NCBI GenBank assembly: GCA_014905825.1
Contig: JACGCN010000039.1
Coordinates: 248,001-312,000 of the forward strand
Length of the DNA: 64,000 nucleotides
DNA from: Lyophyllum atratum
Taxonomy: Eukaryota > Basidiomycota > Agaricomycetes > Agaricales > Lyophyllaceae
Direction: 5' to 3'
The position numbers were made by a program, and so were the translations under genes. Shown piece after piece: positions 12,758 to 23,715 of this stretch; positions within the stretch are counted from its first letter, which is position 1; the number at the start of each line of letters is the position of its first letter. The notes below the pieces were generated by a model. The model was not told the DNA's origin. It was given only the letters and a program-made list of their open reading frames with translations, and did no database searches.

Positions 12758-15428
12758 ATGCACCTTTCCGACGAGCTGCGAGCTTGGTGCAAAGAAATCG
12801 TATCCAGCAGCTTATTCCAGCAGACCGCACCCTTTTTTGTGATTCTTCTCGTCCCAACCCTCGTCTTCCTGGTCGCCACAAACGCCGAACTTCGTTCGCT
12901 TTACTGGCATATTTCCATGGGCCTCGACAGCCTAGGCACATATTTACCCTGGAATTGGTCTTCGGGCGGCAATTCCTATCCCAATGGATCCAGCAGGAGT
13001 CCAGACAGGAAGAAAGCCCGAAAGAGCGTCCGCACGCGGGCGGAGCAGATAGCCATGAATGGTATCGCAAACCATGGTGCGTTGCTTCTTCGGGGCTTTT
13101 CCGCATCGGAGCCGTCTGATTCTCTCCTTCTGTAGATTCAGAGAAAGGCTCTGATGATGGATACTATCCCGGCCTTGTCAACATCTCGGGGACATACTGT
13201 TTCATGAACTCGACCCTACAGGTTGGTTTGCCTCGTTGCTCTCTACGTCACCGATTCCAACGCATACCATCAGGCATTAGCCTCTCTATCTTATCTCCAA
13301 CCTCATATCGACGCTATACATGAGAAGGCCGAAGAGTTGGACGTCCCTTCGCCAGTTATCGACGCTCTCCAGGATCTCTTCCAACGTAAGTCATCCTGTG
13401 GCTCAACATAAATCCCTCTGACATACGTCATATCCCAGGATTGAACAAACCCAGATCTTCTTACAATTCTATTCGACCCCTCGAGCTTATCGAAGTACTC
13501 GGCACGCTGACGGAAGGACGCCCAAGCTCGCTGCTCAACTCTCGCGAACATCAGGACGCGCAAGAGCTCTTTCAACTGCTCTCTGAATGTATCAAGAACG
13601 AGATTGCTGCTGTCGACAAGGAGGGATACCGCGACCGAGGTTTGAGCGGTCTATCACACGCGTCTGGGACGAACAAGGAGATCGGAAAGAGTGTATTTGA
13701 CGGACTGACAGCGAACCGGAGGAGTTGCGTTGTATGTGGATATACCGAGGCGGTCATGCATTTTGCACTGGACAATTGGCAACTAGCTGTTCCAAGGCTG
13801 GCTGTGAGTCCACTTAAGTTCAGCTGTATGCGAGCTCAACTCTGACCACACCTGAAGTCAAGCTGCCATTTGGAAGCCTGCCTAGAAGATTACACAACTC
13901 TCGAGATTCTCAGGGACTGCATCTGTAGGAAGTGCTCGATGCTCGCTACGCACAAGCGACTCGTTACGGAAATTCGTAACCTAGAGGAGGCTACTCGCCC
14001 AGAGGCCAAACCATCTACATCGAAGAAGAAGCGGCTAAAGGATGTCAGGAAAATGGAGAAACAAGTCAAAGCAGTCCTAGAGGAAGGTCGAATAGAGGAC
14101 GACTTGCCTGGTGTGCGGATGGAGAAGGTATTCAGCAAGGCTTCCACGAAGCAAGCCATGATAGCTCGAGTAAGTGCTATTCGTTTGAACTATATGTCCG
14201 CAACCTAATTTCCATCCAGCCACCGCAAGTTCTTGCTCTCCACATCAACCGCTCCGTGCACTACGGCCAATACGCCACCAAAAACAACGTCCACGTCATC
14301 TTCCCAGAAGTCCTCGACCTGACACCTTACACCACCTCCGGAAGCCTCTCCGTAGACCCCACCTCCGCCATCTCAACCCCTCCACCCAACGTCCCGCGCT
14401 CTACCACCCCCACACCCGCCACCTACGCCCACCCACGCACCATCTACCGCCTCTCCGCCGTCGTCTGCCACTTCGGCCAACACTCCTTCGGCCACTACAT
14501 CTGCTACCGCCGCAAACCACGCAACCCCGACCTTCCCCCTCAAAGACGTTGGGCACCCCCACGCCTCGTAGACCCCCTGCGGCCAGCCGACGACGACGCC
14601 GAGTCCGAGCCGCCGAAGTACGCGTGGGAGGACGAGGAGGAGGGGCGGGGAAGGCCGGGAAGGGGGTGGCTGAGGATCAGCGACGACGCGGTGCGGGAGT
14701 GTGGGATCGAGACGGTGTTGCAGGAAGGCGCTGGGGCGTTCATGCTGTACTACGAGCGGGCGGTGGTAGCGCATGCTGGGATCTACGCGGCGCGGGATGG
14801 GAGTGTATCGGAGGAGACGCTGAAGCCTGAGATGAAAGCGGTGGATCTGAATGGGAGCGTGGGGTCGTTGATTAGTGAGGTTGGATTTGGGGTGTTGAAT
14901 CGGGCGGGGGAGAAGCAGGGGTTGAATGGGGTGGCTGTGAATGCGAATGCGAATGGGAGTGCGGCGAATGCGGGTGTGTATGTGGGGTCTGTGCCTGGGC
15001 CTAGGATTGTGAGGAGCGTGGCGGCTGGGAGGAGGCGGAGCTTGAGTATACCGCCGTCGGACAGGGAGCTGAGCGCGATGACGATGTCGCTGGATCGTCT
15101 TGGACCGGAGAAAGCAGTGCCTGTGTCATCTTCGCTACCAAACGGCTTTGTGCATGGACCTTCAAACCAGTCGACAAATGGCGACCTTTCGTTCATGACG
15201 GCGTCTGCACCCTCGCTGCTCTCGTTGAAGAAGCCCTCTTCATCTCCGCCTGCGCTCCCTGTCACATTACCGTCTCCGAGTACTTCGACATCTTCAGCGT
15301 CATCACCGCCGACCACCACTCCAACAACAAAGCACCCGTCAAAACAGCCAATACCATCGCCCAATAGGACGCATACACCAACACCACGCCATCCCTTGCC
15401 CTCTCCAGTGGTCGGACTCAAAGCGTAG
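12758..15428 (+). CDS. Membrane-anchored ubiquitin hydrolase, Ubp1/USP30-like
   Basis: Six exons (12758-13076, 13136-13221, 13274-13385, 13439-13803, 13858-14169, 14220-15428) join to 800 aa. A single membrane segment (TAPFFVILLVPTLVFLVAT) lies near residue 25, so the enzyme is anchored with the catalytic part in the cytosol. The Cys box is GLVNISGTYCFMNSTLQ and the His box is HFGQHSFGHYICYRR. The late WLRISDD and AFMLYYER motifs of peptidase family C19 are also present. CxxC pairs (CVVCGY, CICRKCS) fit the structural zinc site. Anchored C19 enzymes of this sort are yeast Ubp1 (ER) and animal USP30 (mitochondria and peroxisomes). The last ~250 residues are low-complexity. The Cys box departs from the usual GNTCFMNS. 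Divergent from the Cdc7 gene. Confidence 0.9.
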
Positions 15429-16114
15429 ATTAAACACACAACACACCAGCATTATTTCGACTTCACTCTCATTTTTCTGTTTATGTATCTCTAACACACC
15501 ACCCCTCACGTCGCAGGGTCTCATTTAAGAAGATAATTATACACTCCATCATCCTTTATTTTTCTCTTATCATTACCGCTTCACGAGCCTCGTCACCTCT
15601 CTTTGCAAGGAAAACGAATTATGCATCGGAATTGTATTGCATTGGCTCTCTGATTGGTGTCCATTTGCATCCTGAACTCTAGTCGAAGTTTATGACTTGC
15701 TTGTGTGAGAGACATGAATGATTCTTCCACATCGAGCACAGAAAGGCTGAGGGTCGTAAAGTGAATTAGCAGAAACCTCTATGTACCCAGTACTGATCAA
15801 GAAAATAAGGTCCCAGTTCGTCCCAAGAGACCCCCCCCCCATTTCTGTATTCTTCTCTACCTTGCCTCCCCCACCAAGACGGACCGCAGGTCCGTAATTG
15901 TCGACAGCGACAATGGCTAAGACGGGATCGTCATTGCGTCCTCGAAAGGAGATATGTACGAGATTAGCGTCGTTCGTTATTCGTTATGTATGATGTTGTA
16001 TATGCCAATGATGATGATGATGATGAATGGTGAGCCGCAGGCCGAAATCGTAACGTTCATATATATGCAGAGGATCAGTCGCGTCGAGGGGACGCATGGA
16101 TGGCGGGAGTCCGT
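15429..16114. other. Intergenic with microsatellites
   Basis: 3' UTR of the ubiquitin hydrolase and downstream sequence of the small minus-strand gene. It holds a run of ten C at 15831-15840 and an ATG trinucleotide run at about 16007-16026. Confidence 0.5.
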
Positions 16115-16501
16115 TCACCAGAGGATACGACGCTCGATGGTGCGGACTTTATTGGGCGCCTGGAGGCTGGGGCGGGAGTAGGAGATCGTTCGCCTCACGC
16201 GTGTGACTTGGGGCTGCCACACCCTGTAGACCTCATGCTCGAGTTGGACTTCGATGACTTGGCGGCCCTAGGAGATGGAAACGCATGTTGGGATCGAGGA
16301 GGGGAAAGGGGGAAGGGGGTGGAAGGGGACATACTTGGTAGTCGATGTGCGAGCCGATGACCAGGCCTTCTTGCCTGCCCTTCACACCGTGGCGGACAGC
16401 GACGATGTCTCCGGGCTAGAATAGGATTATGAGGTGCTGCTCTAACGAGGAATAGATGACGAGCTCACGGCAATTTCGTCTTCGTAGGATGAGGAGGACA
16501 T
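16115..16501 (-). CDS. Small 88-aa conserved-type protein, KOW/SH3-like
   Basis: Three short exons (16501-16469, 16415-16335, 16267-16115) join in frame to 88 aa. It begins MSSSSYEDEIAPGDIVAVRH, continues GVKGRQEGLVIGSHIDYQ then GRQVIEVQLEHEVYRVWQPQ, and ends in TIERRILW. All exons are 33-153 nt, so a long-ORF search misses the gene. Evidence that it is real: three clean GT-AG junctions, correct phase at both joins, and a protein-like pattern of alternating hydrophobic residues. The PGDxVxVRxGxKGRxG run resembles KOW/SH3-like or agenet-type beta barrels, which bind RNA, DNA or ribosomal partners. I do not recognise a named family; the fold is inference. Confidence 0.7.
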
Positions 16502-17767
16502 TATGCGCTAGTGGTGAGGGGTGGAGAGGGAAATATAGATAACCAGCTCGAGGCTATGTGATGAATGCAAGAAGACGCAGGAGGAATGGAGATTAGGAAG
16601 GAGGAATGGACGGCTTTTATGGATAAGATTTCGGGGCGAGGCGACAGGAAGACGTTCGCAAAACGCGAGGCATGCCTCGAGGCGTTTCGTCGCCCCGGTC
16701 ATTGTTCGCATAAGGTACCACAATGCAACTCCGATTTTTTGTTTTCTTCTTTCTTCTTCTCTTGCGTTGCTGCAATTCGGTGTGTATGCTTGACCAGGGT
16801 CGACGGGTTTCCATGGACGAAAACAAGAAAAATCTTGTGCTCGGTATACACTATAGTTTGTATGTAATTCATGGGCGGGGCTTGCGAAGCAGGTACCCTC
16901 GGACCTCATGTGAGCCTCAAGGCCTCTTTGTTTGATTTGAAACGAGCTGCTGTAGCGTATGCCAGAGGGGAATAACTGGAGCATGGCGGACATGTGGATG
17001 TCCTCTGTCCAGTGTTAGAGAGAACATGAGTTTTGCATGCACCTCGGGAAGATGTCAATTATGAGCAGGCTTGAGCAGGTGGAGGTTTGATCATGATAGA
17101 ACCAGGACTCGGTAACATTTTAACTCATTTCCCCTCATTTCTGGCCACTGCCGACCAGCCGATGAGGACGCTGCTGTATTACAGCAGCACAGCGCTATGA
17201 TCAAAACTGTTCTCAAGGAGACAAACTTGATGATCACTTCGCCCTGCTACGACCTGTAAACCAGCTTTGCTACGAGATGAGTTGCTTACGATGTTCGGCG
17301 CATGCATTAGAAACTAGATGATTGGAAACTAGATGTTCAAAGGGACAAGGAGCTTGCACCGGGCCTTCATCTGTCCCTCCCAGGTGCGCTGGGTATGAAG
17401 CGGTCACGTAGATACTTACCAAGGTCATGATCATGGTCTATCTTGTTCATCTCGGATTTACGGCGTGATATTTGCGCGTCAGAAAGCAAGCCGCTCTTCA
17501 TCTTCGGGCTTGAGGATACACATCCTATGTCGATTGTTTGAGGAGACATAGTAGCGTCAAGAGTGCTCTCAGGGAGAGTTGCTGTTCATTAATCGGCATG
17601 ACTGTAACACAAACATCAGACAGACCACTTGCGCAATTTGAATACGCTGTCTAAACATCGCTGTAACTTCCAGTCCCAGGACGTTTATCAGACGGTCGCA
17701 TATCGTCCCAAGATAGCTCATATTCTCCTCCAACGGTCGATGTTTGCGCCGTTGTCTACATGCATAA
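16502..17767. other. Intergenic, possible distal exon
   Basis: Mostly featureless. A minus-strand frame at 17367-17549 (MSPQTIDIGCVSSSPKMKSG) has a coding look and could be a tail exon of the DUF6534-like gene upstream of it on the minus strand. I could not join it securely. Confidence 0.3.
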
Positions 17768-19689
17768 TCAGTGAATGGACATTCGACATGAAGCGGCCAG
17801 AAAACGAGGACCAAAGAAGAAGCAAAATGAAATCCTGCTTACTCCGTCATCATGTGGCGTAAACATTGGAATGACCGTAACCACCAGTCGGTTACTCGGT
17901 ATAGACATAGTTTCATCGATTTTCTCGCGTAGAAACTCACGCGAGTTCAAGCTAAGAACCGCCGTTAATCTTCCTGACAAGCTGAAGCAGTAGGAATAGT
18001 CAAAGCCATACACAGCCATGAACGAGTTGAAGTATGCTGCATTCGGGGTGAGTAGTCTGGATGGGCGAACTTGTGCGAGCTTTACTTTTGCCCAGTAAGA
18101 AACCAATACCCCCGTACACTGTGGCGTGAGGAAGCGCAAGAAACTGCATGCTGTTTTGAACTCGCGTGGGCAGATATCATGAGATAAGAAGCTTACAGTT
18201 ACCAGCGCGCTGATTGCCAGCACTCTTCAAGTACGATGAGAGTGATACACAGGAAGGAGTTTAGGTCAGAGACTCACGTCGATATGAGATTCGTGTTGAC
18301 AGTGAAAAGCATGATAAGAGTGATGACATGATCAGATCTGGATAAAAACCTTGTCAAGTAGGTTATGGAAGAGACGACGATAATTCCTCGCCTCTTAGTA
18401 CCTGCACGTGCGAGGTGAAGGTTCAGGGCTGTAAGGTAATATGAGCATCGCCTCCCTGGAAAGGGAAGAACTTGGAATATACTCATAGCAGCTGTGATAA
18501 TCACGTCAAAGGCAACTCCACTTGCCGTAGATAATTTGTATGCGAGCTACTTGAGGTCCAGTCATCCAAGCTTTTGTAGTACTTGAAAAATCCTCACCAG
18601 GATATCAGGCCCATTCCCCGTCAATAGACGATGATTGTAGCCCATCACCGACAAATCTTTGATACAATATATATCAGAAGCATTCATGTGAGTCTTTCAA
18701 GGCAGTTTCGAACCAATATTTGAGCCTGGATATCATATACCATTAAGATACAATATTCCGTATCTTTAAGGGTACGCACCAAAGCTGAATAGTGCCAATG
18801 AAACCTGGCCATGTGGTATGAGCGGCTTGACTATAACAAAGGGGCAAGATTACCGTGAGGACCGAAAATCCAACTCTGTGAATTTTTTTGAAGGAGATGA
18901 CGCTGAACATCCATATACGCCAGCAGAAGAATCTTCCGAACGCCAGTGTTTTCAGCGCTCACGCATGGACTCGACAAGAGGGAAGACTCGCAATTGCGTC
19001 AACAGGGCGGTGGAAGACTGGATATAAAAAAATTAATTGCTAAAGCAAAATCAACGCGCGGGCATAATGCGTACCAAAACAAGAGATTGAACCTGCGAGA
19101 GTCAATAATATCAATCCTTGATATCCACTATCCAACTTACATAGATGAATCTATTGATGCATTAGATCTCCAGCGGATGCAAAACACGGTGCAACATACT
19201 GTTCGCCGCTGCCGGGCCCTCCTGTAGGAAGCGCCGCAGGGTTCATGTAGTCCGTCACCAGAAATCGGTACATGCCTGCCATCATCAAGGCCTGATGTGT
19301 GGTTTCCAACCCCTACGATAGACTTGAATCAGAACTCTGATTGAGGGCATACTAATGCAAGTAATTACGCTAGATACCGCCAAACGCCAGTGAGCTTCAG
19401 CGGTGTGAAGAAGAACAGATAAAAACTCGCAAGAGAACGAATACAAAGAGTTTGAACCGCCATTGGTCAAATTGGCTACGCCTCGCGGTCACGTAGACGA
19501 AAAATTGCAGGCAGCCGACGCCATAGAGTCTAAATGTGTATATGTCAACTAGAGAAATCAGAATGGATTAATGGACGTTTGTAAAGTTCACATTGTTGCG
19601 ATGCCTGAACCGAGGTGCAGAGCTCCGAGTGTGTTATCGAAAGCCGGAAGTAGGTTGAGCTTGGGTTGCGGAGGGGGCGAGGACGACAT
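17768..19689 (-). CDS. DUF6534-like multi-helix membrane protein
   Basis: A multi-exon gene recognised from the order of its segments. Exon 1 (19689-19592) reads MSSSPPPQPKLNLLPAFDNT then LGALHLGSGIAT. It splices to exon 2 (from 19529), LYGVGCLQFFVYVTARRSQF then DQWRFKLFVFVLL. Later come ALMMAGMYRFLVTDYMNPAA (near 19230-19300), FFCWRIWMFSVISFKKIHRV (near 18900-18960), VIITAAMSIFQVL (near 18470-18500) and FTVNTNLIST (near 18280-18310). The family's C-terminal signature follows as YFNSFMA joined to VLSLNSREFLREK (near 17940-18040). These match the DUF6534 family of Agaricomycetes, with a NTLGA start, LYGVxxLQ, MNPxxL and a final LNSRE. Function unknown; plasma membrane likely. Inner exon borders and the 3' end are approximate, and the stop at 17768 is the end of the open frame. 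Confidence 0.6.
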
Positions 19690-20536
19690 CACAGCAAGAA
19701 AGAGCGAGAGAACAGTATGCAGGGTCCAGGGAGATAAGGTAGCTCCCGCAACCTTTCCCTTGAAGACCCATTGATTTATACGGTGGAAACCAAAAATAGC
19801 GTTTGAGCGTGATGGATATGCGGCAAGATCTAAAAAGACGGAAGTGAGAAGATATTGTCGGAATTCGATCCAAGTCGAGGGAGGAGAGGTCGAGATGTGT
19901 GATCCTGTCTACCTATCCGGTCCATATTCCGTCGTATTATGACACCACACTAGAATCACTTGCAGGGAAGATTCAGCAGCTTAGAGTAAGAGACCAGTAT
20001 AACTTTGTATCCACTTGATGATCATTTGTTGTTGAGAAGATACACTGCCAGTTGAAGTGGAGCTCAAGCACGATCAAGAGATGGTGAACCCAGTGGTGGC
20101 CTACGAAGGAACGGCAGTGGCATCGGAGCAACCATATTCCCACCGGTGATTTCTTAAATACCCGCATCTTATTGGCGCGCTCTCTCCTGCTCTCTCGACT
20201 GTATACAAGTTCTGAAGCCTCTGTTAACTAAAACCATCTTCTGAATCTGCTGCAATGAATATTTTGACATAGTCAGCCAAATTCTTCTAGCCGAAGACAT
20301 GCTAGAGCAGACGAATGGCTGCAGCAATCGTCCCGGGCTTCATGGTCATCAGGCTATGTAGGTCTGGAATTTGGCTTCTGACAGCTGCTTCTCGCGGCCA
20401 TCTGTTTCTCAATGGCATCCCGACATCTTGATGCGATCAAGTCAAAAAAGAGAATGCGAGGGTCTTCCGCCTCAAGGGGTTGCTGTTCACTTCCTTGTTC
20501 GCAATTCAACCTGTCCAGTGTCCAGGACCAGAAGAA
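19690..20536. other. Intergenic, divergent promoter region
   Basis: Lies between the DUF6534-like gene (-) and the dehydrogenase gene (+). No coding exon or RNA gene could be supported. Confidence 0.4.
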
Positions 20537-21955
20537 ATGGGCGGCGCCGTTCCCTCGAAAACATTCAATCCAGTCCGTGACCTTCCTACCATGAAGGGCA
20601 AAGTTGTCTTGGTAACAGGCTCAAGGTACGTCACACGCTTGCTTTGAAGATGAACCGAGCTGACTTGTACGAGCAGTAGCGGTATAGGCTTTGCTACTCT
20701 GCAGCACCTTTCAAGGATGGGAGCCAAGGTTGGTTTCTGCCCTTACAGACTATCTCGGATCTCAGAGCAACTGTGACCAAGGTTTACATGGCTACTCCTA
20801 ATGAAGAACGTTCAAAGGCAGCGCTTGAACGTGTTGAAAACGAAGGCCGTGAACCCGGCCTGGGTGAGGTCATCTGGCATGAACTTGATCTTGGAGATCC
20901 CCGAAATGCCAAAGCTTCGGCGGAGCGTTTCATGGAGAAGGAAAAGAGGCTGGATGTCTTGAGTTCGCCGTTCCCATTCGTGCTTGCAGAGTCACCACTC
21001 AAGCTGATTCTTGATATCTAGTCAACAATGCTGCGCTGTCCGTTGACAGACACTTTTTGTTATATGATCTGGTGAACCCTAATGCCTCTCGTTAGCATAA
21101 CCGATCTTGGAAACCCTCGAATGAATGCTGATGGTGTGCAAAACAATATGGCCATAAAGTCTTTTATCCCTTTGTCCTGTATTCTCCCTTCTAACGCTCA
21201 TCTCCGCTTCCCTAGTTACTTGGGACCATTTGTGTTCACACGTACGCTGCTTCCTCTTCTGGAGTCGACTGCCGCAGCTGGGGAAGACGTGCGGATTGTG
21301 AACGTGCGTTGATACTCCGTTTAACTATGTTAAGATATTGATTCCTTGCAACTAGGTCGGTTCAGATGGCCACAAAGATGTTTCTTACCTAGACTACGGC
21401 TCGAAGGAAGCCTGGAATCATAAGTTTCGGTGGACCATGCTTCCTACCCTGGAACGCTACAGTACGTTTGCTAATCGTTGTATACGCTCAGTAGGACTTA
21501 ATCGAGCATTTGCGCAGAATTCTCGAAACTTGCGGTGCATCTCTGGACGAATAACCTCGCCCAGCGTCTCGCGGCAGACAATTCCAAGGTCATTGTGCTG
21601 CTGGTGCACCCTGGTGCTATTCTGAGTGTACGTATTCGACCCTCTCAAGACATTTTACATGTTTATCTCAACTCCTGGATGATACTAGGATGGTGCCATC
21701 CGATCTCTGAAGACGCTTCCATTTCCGTCTCTCTGGATCCGGTTTCTAGGCACGATGATGTATCCCCAAGAACAGGGTGCTTTCACGTCAGTGTTTGCAG
21801 CATGCGCTCCTCGAGATAATGCGGAAATATCTCATGGGACGTATATTATTCCACCTAATATTGCGTTTCCCCAAGCACCTGGCGCTTTAAATGTGGAGCG
21901 GCAGAAGCAGCTATTCGACTATACTGAGAGTCTTTTGAAGGAAATCGCCGTGTAG
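20537..21955 (+). CDS. Short-chain dehydrogenase/reductase
   Basis: A multi-exon gene starting at 20537 (MGGAVPSKTFNPVRDLPTMK). The first exons are 20537-20625, 20677-20728 and 20782-20962. The joined protein shows the Rossmann motif TGSSSGIG (TGxxxGIG) across the first splice and NNAA at the fourth exon. The catalytic pair Tyr-x-x-x-Lys (YKFSKLAVHLW) is created by the splice between about 21462 and 21519. The C-terminus is HPGAILS, then GAFTSVFAACAP, and ends LLKEIAV. Classic SDR architecture, near the retinol dehydrogenase/WWOX-like group of fungal enzymes. The substrate cannot be told from sequence. At least eight exons; the middle joins are approximate. Confidence 0.85.
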
Positions 21956-22355
21956 ACTGCCCTTTTTTGCAGGAGTTTCCGGGACGAAATTCTATACATA
22001 TAGCCCATTTTGCGATTTGTGGGAGTGGCCACGTCGTTTGCTGGTTTATTGTAACTCAGCATAGTTTTGGCGTGTGTTCTGTACGCTATGCCGTCGCGTC
22101 TTGGTACCCTAACATGAAGGTTTGGTGACGGCCCTCATGTCTTCCAGAAAAGCCGGACGGTCACAACATCCTAGATAAGATGATGGTCCACCAGTCTCGC
22201 TGACAAGGGGTACAGGAGTGTTCCACATCCAGATTTCACACCACGACCCACCGATGTCCGCCACCCAACAATTCTCCTCGTGATCTACACAGCGCTTTTA
22301 ACGCTTATTCATTCCCTTCACAGAGTCCCAAGTAAGACCCTCCAATACATAACCC
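21956..22355. other. Intergenic, convergent 3' ends
   Basis: Separates the 3' ends of the dehydrogenase and epimerase genes. Nothing else seen. Confidence 0.4.
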
Positions 22356-23480
22356 TTATCTGGATGTGTAAACGCCCGTGGACTTCTCATGGTATCCCTT
22401 CTTGCCCACCTGTTGCGCAAGCTCGCTCTTCCAGTTCTCCCCTCTCCCAATAGCCTCGACAGCCCTCCGGAACGTATACTCCGGCTTCCATCCGAGTTCC
22501 TTCGCCGCTTTTGAGCAATCATACACTCTATCGAGGCGCGGCAGGAACTTCCACCCTTTCCTCGCAAAGATCTCTTCATAAGCTGGATAGACGTCCTTCA
22601 GCGCGTCTGCAGCGTCCCCGTCGAGTCTCCGGAGGATTTCATCACTGCGAACCCATGGAGTAGGCGCACTAATGATATACTTCCCCCACCTAACTTCTCC
22701 AGCGCTAGCCTTCTCGAGCGCACAGACATGAGCACTGACAATATCCGCGATATCCACGCGCCTGTACGTGAGCTCGCACACCTTGAGGTTATCGTCGTCC
22801 CATGCCTCGCGCACGTCGTCGACATCGTCGGCCTCGGGGAAAAAACGAGACGTCCGCAGGACGATGACGGGCATACCGCTTTGGCGGTGCACGAGCTCGC
22901 ATAGATCCTCGGCTGCTACCTTTGTGATGCCATATATGTTCTTCGGTATCGGTACGACGGTCTCGTCGATCCACGCGGATGGTTGCCCTGGCTTGGGAGC
23001 GAGTGCTTTTCCGAAGGTCGATGTGGTACTGGTGAAGATGAAAGCCTTGCAACGCTCGCCGGCCTTCGAGGCTGCCTCTTCTAGGAGGGCGAGCGTCCCG
23101 CTCACGTTCGTCTGGACAAATTGGTCATTGGAGTGAGATCCTATGTGTGGCTTGTGAAGCGTTGCAGTATGAAGGACGTGGGTGATATCCGGGTGTGCCT
23201 GAAAGACACTTGCTAGGAAGGCGCGGTCTGAGATGGAGCCTACGGTGGTCGTCGTTTCCGACGGTAGGATATCTATGCCTATCGGCTGATAGCCGTAAAA
23301 GGGGAGTTTGAGCATGAGTGCATGTCCAAGATGGCCTGATGAGCCTGTGACGAGAACCTTGGTCATCGCAGCTGGGATGATGAACCTTGCAGATGATGGT
23401 GGGGCGAAGGATTTCGTTGTCTGTACATTCCGAATTTGAGTGACTCTCCACCTTGATAATGACTCACTCGAGGAGGCCAA
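22356..23480 (-). CDS. NAD-dependent epimerase/dehydratase (extended SDR)
   Basis: A single uninterrupted frame. The likely start is the ATG at 23366 (MTKVLVTGSSGHLGHALMLK), because the nucleotide-binding motif GxxGxxG comes right after it. The frame is open to an earlier ATG at 23480, which would add 38 residues of no clear character. The catalytic motif is YGITK (YxxxK), preceded by the FTSTTSTFG strand. The C-terminal substrate domain includes VYDCSKAAKELGWKPEYTF, the usual end of extended SDRs such as UDP-sugar epimerases. Which sugar or other substrate is used is not clear. About 336 aa from the preferred start. Confidence 0.85.
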   Translation of the reverse strand: MASSSESLSRWRVTQIRNVQTTKSFAPPSSARFIIPAAMTKVLVTGSSGHLGHALMLKLPFYGYQPIGIDILPSETTTTVGSISDRAFLASVFQAHPDITHVLHTATLHKPHIGSHSNDQFVQTNVSGTLALLEEAASKAGERCKAFIFTSTTSTFGKALAPKPGQPSAWIDETVVPIPKNIYGITKVAAEDLCELVHRQSGMPVIVLRTSRFFPEADDVDDVREAWDDDNLKVCELTYRRVDIADIVSAHVCALEKASAGEVRWGKYIISAPTPWVRSDEILRRLDGDAADALKDVYPAYEEIFARKGWKFLPRLDRVYDCSKAAKELGWKPEYTFRRAVEAIGRGENWKSELAQQVGKKGYHEKSTGVYTSR

Positions 23481-23715
23481 GAGGACGGATCTTCATCCTC
23501 ATTACCATAGCAACGAACTTTCCAGGCACACGCAATACTTGGACCCACGGATTATCTGCTCACCCAGGAAATCGATACTCAACCTCGAACTTGTAGTCGA
23601 CATCCAGTAGATACACACTTGTTGTTCCAGGGAATAATCATTCCGAGGTTTTGTATCCATTCAGCCACCAGCCTGCCGCAGAGAACAAAATTGTAACATT
23701 GAAAAAGAGCGTGGT

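Noticed and set aside
14783..15439. A 218-aa minus-strand open frame
   Set aside because: Shadow of the last exon of the ubiquitin hydrolase, low-complexity, no start context or family.
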